This document shows positions 6,755-14,460 of a stretch of 22,689 nucleotides of DNA, in pieces (position 1 is the stretch's first letter; each line of letters begins with the position of its first letter). This DNA comes from JAUVUV01 sp964548275 (GTDB lineage Bacteria > Gemmatimonadota > Glassbacteria > GWA2-58-10), in assembly GCA_964548275.1 (NCBI GenBank), contig CAZJQI010000065.1:1-22689 (forward strand), read 5' to 3'. A program made the translations under genes and the position numbers. The notes beneath the pieces were generated by a model. The model was not told the origin of the DNA and did not search any database. It was given only the letters and a program-made list of their open reading frames with translations.

Positions 6755-7966
6755 ATGCTGATTCTAGTTATCAACTGCGGCAGCAGCAGTGTAAAATACC
6801 AATTGATCCAGACCGACACCAAAGAATCCCTGGCTCGGGGATCTGTCGAACGGATAGGCATGAGCGGAGCGGTGATTTCCATATTCCGCCACGACGGTTA
6901 CGAGGCCAAATTCGGCGCCGAAATTCTCGACCATATTATAGCTATCGAGCAGATCCTGAGCTACCTGGTGCATCCAAAGCACGGTGTGATAAAGGACAAG
7001 AGTGAAATCGAGGCAGTGGGCCACCGCGTGGTGCACGGCGGGCAGAAATTTACCTTCAGCGTGCTGATCGACGAGGAAGTGCTCGCGAAAATCCGCCAGT
7101 GTATCGAGCTGGCGCCACTGCATAACCCTCACAATATCAGGGGAATCAACGCAGTGCTGCGCAGCCTGCCCGGTGTGCCCCAGGTTGCGGTTTTCGACAC
7201 GGCTTTCCACAGTACGCTGCCCAGGCACGCCTTTCTCTATCCTTTGCCCTACGTGCTCTACCGCAGATACGAGATCCGCCGCTACGGTTTCCACGGCACG
7301 AGCCACTACTTTGTGTACAATCGTGCCATTGAACTTTCCGGCGGAGATAAGAACAAGATGAAAGTCATCACTGCGCACCTGGGTAACGGCTGCAGTATCA
7401 CCGCAGTGGACGGCGGCACGAGTGTGGACACCTCGATGGGCTTTACACCGCTGGAGGGTCTGGTGATGGGTACCCGTTGCGGGGATGTCGACCCCTCGAT
7501 TATCCTTTGCGTTATGGGCCGGGAGGAACTGAGTCTCGCAGAGGCCACCACCCTGCTCAACAAACACAGCGGCCTTCAGGGACTTTCCGGAATTTCCAGC
7601 GACATGCGCGACCTGATCGAGGAGAGCAATAACGGTGACGAGCGCGCCCAGATGGCCATCGATGTCTACTGCTACCGACTGAAAAAATATATCGGCGCTT
7701 ACGCTGCAGCGATGGGCGGGCTCGATGCGCTTGTTTTCACCGCCGGGGTGGGTGAGAACAGCCCGCTGGTGAGAGCGAAAGCCTGTGAGGGGCTGGGATT
7801 TCTCGGCCTGGAAATTGATAAAAAGGCCAACGAAGCGACAGTGGGTACGGAGGGGCTGATCAGCAAAAAAAGCAGCAGGGTAAAAGTCTATTCGATTCCC
7901 ACCAGGGAGGAACTGGTGATCGCCAGCGACACCGCGAGGATTGTAAAGGAAAGCCAAAAGAAGTAA
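6755..7966 (+). CDS. ackA: acetate kinase
   Basis: Acetate kinase interconverts acetyl-phosphate + ADP with acetate + ATP in the cytoplasm. The 403-aa sequence carries the catalytic residues at the same numbers as the Methanosarcina enzyme: Asn7 (NCGSSSVKY), Arg91 (GHRVVHGG), Asp148 (FDTAFHS), His180 (GFHGTSH) and Arg241 (GTRCGDVDPS). The conserved Glu is near 385 (IPTREELVIA), and GVGENS is also present. It should be active. No phosphotransacetylase gene is in the window. AAGGAG lies 11 bases before the ATG. It closes the transcription unit, with a strong terminator just downstream. A related butyrate kinase is unlikely given the match to acetate-kinase motifs and length. Confidence 0.96.
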   Translation: MLILVINCGSSSVKYQLIQTDTKESLARGSVERIGMSGAVISIFRHDGYEAKFGAEILDHIIAIEQILSYLVHPKHGVIKDKSEIEAVGHRVVHGGQKFTFSVLIDEEVLAKIRQCIELAPLHNPHNIRGINAVLRSLPGVPQVAVFDTAFHSTLPRHAFLYPLPYVLYRRYEIRRYGFHGTSHYFVYNRAIELSGGDKNKMKVITAHLGNGCSITAVDGGTSVDTSMGFTPLEGLVMGTRCGDVDPSIILCVMGREELSLAEATTLLNKHSGLQGLSGISSDMRDLIEESNNGDERAQMAIDVYCYRLKKYIGAYAAAMGGLDALVFTAGVGENSPLVRAKACEGLGFLGLEIDKKANEATVGTEGLISKKSSRVKVYSIPTREELVIASDTARIVKESQKK

Positions 7967-7986
7967 TAATTTTTTCTTGAATTAAA

Positions 7987-8013
7987 CAGGGGGACACCTG
8001 TCCCCCTTTTTTT
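7987..8013 (+). terminator. intrinsic terminator after ackA
   Basis: GGGGGAC (7989-7995) pairs with GTCCCCC (8000-8006) around an ACCT loop, followed by seven Ts (8007-8013). This is a textbook Rho-independent terminator 22 bases after the ackA stop. It also separates ackA from the convergent 484-residue gene. Confidence 0.9.
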
Positions 8014-8080
8014 ATGCCCGGAGAAAGAAATCATTGCCCTGTTTTATCCTGCAGGGGCCGCTTACCCGCCGCCCCGGCAT

Positions 8081-9535
8081 TTACCTGCCCAGCGACTGAC
8101 CGCTCTCCTTTTCTTCGCCTTCTTCTTCCTCTTCGGGCGGCGGGTAAGCGGCCAAAATCCGAAGTGCATCCGCTGTGGTGAAACGGTAGCCGGAGCCTTT
8201 CTCGCGGACCATGTTCCGCAGAACCTGCATGACTTTCGGCGGGTAAAATTCCGGGGGAAGGCGGGTCAAGCAACTGAGAATTTTATCAGAAGCGGTCTTG
8301 AGCATCCGGGGACTGCAGATCGCCAGCACCATTTTGCGCTGCATCACCTCTGCCAGGTGGTCAAGGCCGCGGTAGACATTAAGCAGACCAACCTGGCGTT
8401 TGAAATTCTGAATCAGCCTGGGTACTTTCTCAGGTTCGTCTTTCAGCCTGTGCAGCAGGGGACAGGCAGTTTCCAGGTAAAATTTCATCAGCCGGTCCAG
8501 AAAACGCAGCGGGGCGTTCATCACGAATGTCTCCGCCTTGCCGATCACAGCGGGAACGAGCTCGATCAGGCCGCTCTCGTCCAGTTCACCCTCTTTCAGT
8601 CGCTCCAGTAACAGGTAGCCGTCGGCGCGAATGTTCAGGGAGCGTGCCAGCTCCCCGGTTTTTTTCGAAAGAAGTTTTTTGTTCGAGCGTTCCCCGATCT
8701 GGCTGAAAAAAAATCTCAGCTCGAACAGCTCCTCGTAGCTTTCTGCCCCCTCCATCATTTCATCGGCCTTGGCCATGGCCTCTTTCTTGAACAAGAATTC
8801 CAGGCTGTTGAGGTCCTGATGGCCTGTCATATTTTTCAGCACAAGCAGGGTCTCGTCCTTTTCTCTGGACGGGGGAAGCCTTGTCAGTGTTTCCACAATC
8901 CGCTTTACCATGAGCCGGTAATATGCCACGACCTCTCCTGGATCGGATGTCTTTTCGAAAAGCTCAAACGTCCGGAGCGCGAAAAATTCGATTTTCGGCC
9001 TACCGTCAAGCACGCGCTCGATATAGCCGTAGATACTATCCAGCTCCTCGATGCTCCCTGCCTTGGGAACCCTTGCCTCGAGCTGGTACTGGATCAGTGG
9101 CAGAAAGAGGCGAAGGTCGACCAGCGAAAGCGGTATATCTAGTTTCACCGGCAGATCTGCCAGGGCCCGCGCAGCCCAGAGATCAGGATCTTTTCGCACC
9201 TCGGCCATCGGATACAGGCCGGCCTCCTGCACCAGGGACCTGACACGAAGGGGGTTAAGCAGGGGCCTGTGCAGCGAAATGATAAGCTCGCGCAGGGCAG
9301 CGAACAGTTTCTTGCTGAAAGTGGGGTCTCTGCGAAACGTGGAGACTGCCTCAGGTGAGAGGTTGCGGATAAAGTAAAGGTTGAGTTTTTTCGAGCCGCT
9401 TTTCAGGTATGCAAGAAGGTCATCCTTGGTGGGGCGCTCCTGCGTACTTCCTTCCCTGGCCAGATCATCCAGAATCTGTTCCAGCACTGCCATCAGTGCT
9501 AACCTGTCAATCTTAGTAGCCGACTTCTGATTCAT
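8081..9535 (-). CDS. 484-residue helical protein of unknown function
   Basis: I do not recognise a family. The sequence is largely alpha-helical, rich in L, E, K and R, with no signal peptide, membrane helix or obvious catalytic motif. It ends in a very acidic tail (PPPEEEEEGEEKESG). Regularly spaced hydrophobic helices suggest a helical-repeat or scaffold fold. The ATG at 9535 has AAAGG eight bases upstream. It is the last gene of the minus-strand nitrogen block, 107 AT-rich bases after the second glutamine synthetase, so it may be read with that block or from its own promoter. The coding call rests on the long open frame filling the gap and on codon pattern; the role is unknown. Confidence 0.75.
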   Translation of the reverse strand: MNQKSATKIDRLALMAVLEQILDDLAREGSTQERPTKDDLLAYLKSGSKKLNLYFIRNLSPEAVSTFRRDPTFSKKLFAALRELIISLHRPLLNPLRVRSLVQEAGLYPMAEVRKDPDLWAARALADLPVKLDIPLSLVDLRLFLPLIQYQLEARVPKAGSIEELDSIYGYIERVLDGRPKIEFFALRTFELFEKTSDPGEVVAYYRLMVKRIVETLTRLPPSREKDETLLVLKNMTGHQDLNSLEFLFKKEAMAKADEMMEGAESYEELFELRFFFSQIGERSNKKLLSKKTGELARSLNIRADGYLLLERLKEGELDESGLIELVPAVIGKAETFVMNAPLRFLDRLMKFYLETACPLLHRLKDEPEKVPRLIQNFKRQVGLLNVYRGLDHLAEVMQRKMVLAICSPRMLKTASDKILSCLTRLPPEFYPPKVMQVLRNMVREKGSGYRFTTADALRILAAYPPPEEEEEGEEKESGQSLGR

Positions 9536-9642
9536 TATTTAAACCTTTAATCAGGAATAATAAGCGCCGGAATATTTTATATCTCTAATTTAATGCGAAT
9601 TATGACTCGAAAATCGCAAGATTGGCCAATAAAGTCGGGTAA

Positions 9643-10980
9643 TCAAAGCAGCGGCAGGTAGCGTTTCATCTCGTACCCGCTGATATGGCGGTGGTAGCGC
9701 TGCCATTCGATTTTCTTATTCTGGATCAGTTTTTCGAACAGATCGTCTCCCAGGCAGTTTCTTACCAGGCGGCTGGACTCCATTTTTCTCAGTGCGTCGA
9801 GCAGGTTCTCGGGCAGGCGCTCGATTCCCCGCCGGGTGAGTTCTTCCCGGCTCAGGGCAGCCAGGTCCTCTTCCACAGGCTCGGGTAGCTCGTAGCCTTT
9901 CTCGATCCCCTCCAGCCCGGCGGCGAGCATTACCGAAAGGGCCAGGTAGGGGTTGCAGGCCGGGTCGGGAAGGCGGAACTCGCAGCGCACGGCCTGTTCC
10001 CTGTGCGGATTGAACGGAGGGACGCGCACCAGACTTGCCCGGTTGCGAACAGCCCAGGTAATGTGCACCGGTGAGTCATAGCCGGCAACAAAACGCTTGT
10101 AGGAATTGACCCACTGGTTGGTCACTGCAACGATCTCCTGGGAATGACAAAGGAGCCCCGCGATGAATGCCTTTGCCAACTCTGACAAACGATTCGGGTC
10201 TTTCGAATTGTAAAACAGGTTGGTATCCCCTTCGAACAATGACTGGTGTACGTGCATCCCGCTGCCGTCATGATCCGCCAGGGGTTTGGGCATGAAAGTG
10301 GCGTAAACACCGTTGCGCAGGGCGATCTCTTTGACAACCAGGCGATAGGTCATGGTGTTGTCTGCCATGCTCAGGGCGTCCTCATAGCGAAGGTCTATCT
10401 CCTGCTGGCTGGGCGCTATTTCGTGGTGGCTGGATTCCACAGGGATGCCCATGCTCTCCAGAGTGAGTACTGTGTCGCGCCGCAGGTCGCTGGCCACATC
10501 CAGCGGAGTGAGGTCGAAATAGCCCCCCTGATCGAGCACCTCGGGATCAGGCAGGTTATTCTTGAAATAGAAATATTCCAGCTCGGCTCCCACGTAATAG
10601 GTGTAGCCCATATCCCTGGCGCGCTTGAGGTTGCGTTTCAGAACCTGGCGGGGGTCCGAGTCGTATGGCTTGCCGTCCGGCCAGTAGATGTCGCAGAACA
10701 TGCGGGCTGCTGCCTCTCCCTCTTTTGCCGAACGCCCGGGCAGGATACTGAAAGTCTCGGGATCCGGTATGGCTACCATATCGCTTTCATCCACCCTGGA
10801 GAACCCCTCGATTGAGGAACCGTCGAAACTCTTTCCAACCTCCAGCGTATCCTCCAGCTCTTCGACCGTGATCGCGAAACTTTTCAGGAAACCGAGCATG
10901 TCGGTAAACCAGAGGCGGACAAATTTCACCCCGTGCTCGCGGGCGGTTTGCATTACATATTCTTTGCTGTTCTCGTTCAT
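9643..10980 (-). CDS. glutamine synthetase, GSI-alpha-like (no adenylylation site)
   Basis: ATP-dependent synthesis of glutamine from glutamate and ammonia. The 445-aa length matches GSI-alpha enzymes such as the Bacillus one. Hallmarks are FDGSSIEGF (about 52-60), the metal and ATP residues around GAELEYFYF and SSHHEIAPSQQEIDLRYEDAL, DHDGSGMHVHQSL and the NRASLVRVP segment. Where GSI-beta has the adenylylated Tyr (NxYDLPPEE) this protein reads EEDLAALSREE, so it cannot be controlled that way. After EGF it has SRVDESDM, keeping the Arg (Arg62 in Bacillus) tied to glutamine feedback inhibition. Its ATG overlaps the stop of the upstream isomerase gene (ATGA), so the two are translationally coupled. 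It could act on another amine (GS family members such as gamma-glutamylpolyamine synthetases), but the conserved motifs favour a true GS. Confidence 0.88.
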   Translation of the reverse strand: MNENSKEYVMQTAREHGVKFVRLWFTDMLGFLKSFAITVEELEDTLEVGKSFDGSSIEGFSRVDESDMVAIPDPETFSILPGRSAKEGEAAARMFCDIYWPDGKPYDSDPRQVLKRNLKRARDMGYTYYVGAELEYFYFKNNLPDPEVLDQGGYFDLTPLDVASDLRRDTVLTLESMGIPVESSHHEIAPSQQEIDLRYEDALSMADNTMTYRLVVKEIALRNGVYATFMPKPLADHDGSGMHVHQSLFEGDTNLFYNSKDPNRLSELAKAFIAGLLCHSQEIVAVTNQWVNSYKRFVAGYDSPVHITWAVRNRASLVRVPPFNPHREQAVRCEFRLPDPACNPYLALSVMLAAGLEGIEKGYELPEPVEEDLAALSREELTRRGIERLPENLLDALRKMESSRLVRNCLGDDLFEKLIQNKKIEWQRYHRHISGYEMKRYLPLL

Positions 10981-11909
10981 TTTGAGTTCCCACGGGTAAC
11001 CGTATCCGGGCTTTGTTTTTTTTCGGGTGGATTCGGAAAATATTTGCGGACAAATTCCCTTGCCTCGCTGAAAATGCTGCTCGGTCTTCCCCGGCTGTCC
11101 AGTTCCAGTACAATCATACCTTCGAATATCTCTCCTACCAGCACCTGGCGAAAGCGGTCCCAGTCTACCGAGCCGCTTCCCGGAACCAGGTGCAGGTCCA
11201 TGTGCATACCCCAGATATTGTCATTCATGTGAACCGAGAATATCCGGTCGGCATACTGCTCTAACTCCTTCACAGGGTCACCCTTGTTGAATACCACATG
11301 CCCGGTATCCAGGCAGATTCCCAGGTTATCCCGCCCGGATGTGCTGACAAAGCTGTACAGCTCCCCGATATCCCTTCCGTAGCGGCGCCTGCGGTAGGCC
11401 GGCATATTTTCAATAGCAAGCCTAATTCCCCTTTCCTTGGCAATATCGGCCAGTCTCGCGAGCGAGTTCTCCGTGCGACCGACTATCTCCCTGTAAGCCT
11501 GAAGGGAGTCGTCGATACCGGCAGTCACCGGATGGACGACCAACTGCCAGGCGCCGAGTATTTGGGCCTGATCCATGGATTTGCAGACAAGTTCCTCCCA
11601 GGCGCGCATCCGTTTCTCGGGTTTCTCGGTGTAATCCAGGGTGAATGGAGCGTGGATCGAGGTCACCTGAAGGCCCAGCCTGCGGCAGAGAATTTTCAGC
11701 TCTCCAGCATTCTCTGCTTCATTGCGTGGATCAAGGTGCTTGATATTGCCCCAGATTTCGACATTGCGAAAGCCCCCTGCGGCAATCCGCTCTAAAGCCT
11801 CGGCCAGGGGATATTTGATAAAGTTGGTGGTGGAATACACCAGCTTCCTGCCCCCCAGCACTTCATCCACTCGAAAACCATCTTGATCGAAACAGTTCTT
11901 GCCTGCCAA
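10977..11909 (-). CDS. sugar phosphate isomerase/epimerase-like TIM-barrel protein
   Basis: A 310-aa protein of the xylose-isomerase-like TIM-barrel (AP endonuclease 2) superfamily. Metal-ligand motifs appear in order: SIHAPF, VVHPV, LAIENM, CLDTGH, SVHMND and a late LELD. The substrate cannot be told from sequence, because this superfamily includes isomerases, epimerases, dehydratases and nucleases. The start is taken as TTG at 11909 because AGGTG lies a few bases upstream and it falls 19 bases after the end of glnE. The first 22 residues or so before KLVYSTTNF are not obviously conserved, so a later start is possible. It sits between the adenylyltransferase and a GS and shares an ATGA overlap with the GS. 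This suggests a role linked to nitrogen or amino-sugar metabolism, but that is inference. Confidence 0.75.
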   Translation of the reverse strand: MAGKNCFDQDGFRVDEVLGGRKLVYSTTNFIKYPLAEALERIAAGGFRNVEIWGNIKHLDPRNEAENAGELKILCRRLGLQVTSIHAPFTLDYTEKPEKRMRAWEELVCKSMDQAQILGAWQLVVHPVTAGIDDSLQAYREIVGRTENSLARLADIAKERGIRLAIENMPAYRRRRYGRDIGELYSFVSTSGRDNLGICLDTGHVVFNKGDPVKELEQYADRIFSVHMNDNIWGMHMDLHLVPGSGSVDWDRFRQVLVGEIFEGMIVLELDSRGRPSSIFSEAREFVRKYFPNPPEKKQSPDTVTRGNSK

Positions 11910-11928
11910 TAGAGCACCTCATGCAAAT

Positions 11929-14280
11929 TTAATAATTTTTCACAGATTGCTTTATCTTGCTCTGCCAGTCAACCAGCCGCACCACCACAGTACGGTGGTG
12001 CACCAGGTTTTCGGCCAGACGGCTTTCGCCACCCCTTGAATATCCCATCCGTCTGGCGAGGAAAAGGAACTCCTCGCTGTCTTGCTCCGGCACTACGAGG
12101 TCCCTTGCATTTCCGCGCAGGATTCGAAGACCGTTGATCAGCCTGCAGTAAAAGTCGTGGGCGTCAAGCAGGCTTTTCATTTCCTCCCGGGTGATATATC
12201 CGCTCTTTCCCAGGGCTTTCAGGGCATCGCGCGTTCCTGTACAGCCCACGCTGGGGTCATCCGCACCGTGGAGGATTTGAAGGTGCTGCACATGATACTC
12301 GATCTCGACCAGGCCTCCCTCACTGAACTTGGCGTTCCAGGTGCCCGGCTTGACAAACTCTTTCTGCTGCCTTTGACGAAGCCTGTAAAGCTCGGGAAAA
12401 TCGAGCCTTTTGCCGCTGTAAACAAACCCATCCCTCAGGCTGATCATCCGGCTGCCCAACTCGGGATCGCCGGCGACAAGCCGCAGCCGCACCAGGCACT
12501 GGCGCTCGAAATCCCATGCCTGGCCACCCTCACTGTAATACTCCTCCATCTGCTTCAGCGTATTCGACAGGGGCCCCTGATTGCCGAAAGGACGGAAACG
12601 GAGGTCTATCTCGAAAATACCCTGCCTCTTGGCGCGGATAATTTTGATAATCATCTGCACCAGCTTCTCGAAATAGACACTGGTACTGACCACATTGTCT
12701 CCGTCAGTTGAACCGTTGCCTGAATGTACGAACAGAAGCTCGATATCCGAGGCGTAGCCGAGTTCCCTGCCGCCGGCCTTGCCGAGAGCGAAAATTGCGA
12801 AGTTGCACGGCTTGCCGTCCTTCAGCAGCGGATTCCCATAGCGCTCGCGCAGATGGCTGTCGGCGATACGGTAAGCCGCCTCAATCACCACCTCCACCAA
12901 GTCTGTCAGTTCGCGGCTGAACTCGGTAAAACTTCGAATCTTGTCCAGGATATGCCGCATGTCGATCCGGAACATCTCGCGATCCTTGAACCGGTTCAGC
13001 CTGTCGGCTGCATCCTCGAATGATGTTGCCCCGAGGAGCTCCATCTCGCATTCAGACCACATTTCTGCCCTGTCCTTGTAGTTCTCCAGGGCCTCCAGGT
13101 CTGCAAACACCGGAAAAAGATTTTCGTACTGGAGACGCAAGAAGTCCTCCCAGAGGAAGTTGCTCATGCCGAAAAGCCTGGCCAGCGCTTCCATTACCGG
13201 CTGCTCGGTGAGATCGAGCATTTTCCAGCCTTTCTCTGCTCCCGTTTCCCGGTCTGCATAGATCTGCTCCACCAGCCTCTCGAAATTAGCAAGCGCCATG
13301 ATCGGGTCCGGGCTGCGTACAAGCAGGTGCGAGAATTGTTTGACCAGCACCACAATGAATTTCAACTCGTTTATACGCCTGGAACCGCTGATCTTGGCTC
13401 CCTGGCTGTCCGTGATGTAAAACCGGTCCTCCACCATTCCCTTTTGCGTACCGATATGGATGTTGTGGATATCCACCCCACGCCTGGCCAGGGCATTGGT
13501 AAACAGGTAGAGAAACGCCGGCGTATCCTCTGCCTCGATATCTATCACGGTGTACCTGTCTGATAGTTCGTTGTTGACATTCACCCGAACAGGCAGCAAC
13601 TGTCCGGCAGTCTGCCATTCAGTGCGGGAGAGGTATTCGACAACCCGGCGACCGACCTTTTTCCTTGCCTCTTCACTCTTGTCTTTGAGCAGAAGCTGAA
13701 CGAGCTGATCCAGCCGCTGTTGGAGTTTCTTCCAATCGGGAGGGGGGGAAAGGGCTTTCACAGTGAACACATCGACAATTTTCTTGCGCTGTAGAAGGTT
13801 TTCGGCATCCAGCCCGTTCTTTTTGATCCTGCCTTTTGGCATGTATCTTCGACGGAAATCATACCGGTAACGCACCTTTTCAGCTTCCTCTTTCCCCTGG
13901 GCTTCCTCTTTTGTAGGGAATTCTGAATAGGTACAGACCTCTCCCTTTTCGATACTGAGTCCCATGCTGGCCAGTGTACCGGCAATAATCGAAAACAGGC
14001 CCTGGTGGTCGTAAGCAACCACTGTCAGTTCCCAGAGGCTTTCACCGAGATCCTGGTAAAGCAGGCGGCAGCCGCAGGAGGGACCGAGTTCGGAGAGAGC
14101 GGACAGGTGGCCGGCTATCTCCTTTTCGGTGTAACGCTCCAGGTAGGCCTGGTCCATCCGGGCAAGGTGATCGGCTACCAGCCGGCGGCTAACCCCCTCA
14201 GCCAGGCTGGCCAACCGCTTGATCCTTGGCTCCCCATCACGTGAAGAAGATCCGTTTCTTTCTGTTCCGGTCCGATTCAT
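11929..14280 (-). CDS. glnE: glutamine synthetase adenylyltransferase with tandem ACT sensor domains (GlnD-half/GlnE-half chimera)
   Basis: About 783 aa. Residues about 45-66 (YLERYTEKEIAGHLSALSEL) match the helix before the ACT domains of GlnD. A first ACT domain (about 82-178, LWELTVVAYDHQGLFSII) and a second (about 243-318, YTVIDIEAEDTPAFLYLF) follow, as in the C-terminal half of the uridylyltransferase GlnD. The remainder is one GlnE nucleotidyltransferase domain: GKAGGRELGYASDIELLF (about 500-517; catalytic Asp and Glu in SDIEL, where DID is usual), FEIDLRFRP with the third acidic residue, and GGLVEIEYHVQHLQ leading into the helical GlnE/GlnD-type domain. Standard GlnE is about 950 aa with two such domains, one adding and one removing AMP. 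Here only one is present, and ELGYASD resembles the adenylylating half more. The target is presumably the upstream GS with Tyr398. The start is ATG 14280 after AGGGG; a TTG at 14283 is less likely. Confidence 0.85.
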   Translation of the reverse strand: MNRTGTERNGSSSRDGEPRIKRLASLAEGVSRRLVADHLARMDQAYLERYTEKEIAGHLSALSELGPSCGCRLLYQDLGESLWELTVVAYDHQGLFSIIAGTLASMGLSIEKGEVCTYSEFPTKEEAQGKEEAEKVRYRYDFRRRYMPKGRIKKNGLDAENLLQRKKIVDVFTVKALSPPPDWKKLQQRLDQLVQLLLKDKSEEARKKVGRRVVEYLSRTEWQTAGQLLPVRVNVNNELSDRYTVIDIEAEDTPAFLYLFTNALARRGVDIHNIHIGTQKGMVEDRFYITDSQGAKISGSRRINELKFIVVLVKQFSHLLVRSPDPIMALANFERLVEQIYADRETGAEKGWKMLDLTEQPVMEALARLFGMSNFLWEDFLRLQYENLFPVFADLEALENYKDRAEMWSECEMELLGATSFEDAADRLNRFKDREMFRIDMRHILDKIRSFTEFSRELTDLVEVVIEAAYRIADSHLRERYGNPLLKDGKPCNFAIFALGKAGGRELGYASDIELLFVHSGNGSTDGDNVVSTSVYFEKLVQMIIKIIRAKRQGIFEIDLRFRPFGNQGPLSNTLKQMEEYYSEGGQAWDFERQCLVRLRLVAGDPELGSRMISLRDGFVYSGKRLDFPELYRLRQRQQKEFVKPGTWNAKFSEGGLVEIEYHVQHLQILHGADDPSVGCTGTRDALKALGKSGYITREEMKSLLDAHDFYCRLINGLRILRGNARDLVVPEQDSEEFLFLARRMGYSRGGESRLAENLVHHRTVVVRLVDWQSKIKQSVKNY

Positions 14281-14385
14281 CAACCCCTGTTCCAGGAATA
14301 AATTGCCGCCTGAGATTCAGGAAAAACAGGGTCATTGCAATTAATAATAATGGGCGGTCTGCCGGTTGCCAAATAAAAAAGGAAT

Positions 14386-14433
14386 GCAAATAAAAGCCGC
14401 CGGCGGTGCCCCTGCGGCTCCTTCGGCGGCTTT
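14386..14433 (-). terminator. intrinsic terminator after glnA
   Basis: On the minus strand AAAGCCGCCG (14433-14424) pairs with CGGCGGCTTT (14402-14393) across a 21-base GC-rich loop and runs into TTTTATTT. It lies 27 bases after the glnA stop. It should separate glnA from glnE unless read through, implying that glnE can be expressed at a lower level or from its own start site. Confidence 0.75.
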
Positions 14434-14460
14434 CAGAACGACCGGCCTCCTGGATTGCAA

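Noticed and set aside
6764..7957. 397-codon open frame antisense to ackA
   Set aside because: It mirrors ackA almost end to end, its translation is His/Val-rich without family features, and ackA is certain. It is a by-product of codon bias.
12082..12711. 209-codon plus-strand frame inside glnE
   Set aside because: Antisense shadow of a strongly conserved GlnE domain, with no ribosome site.
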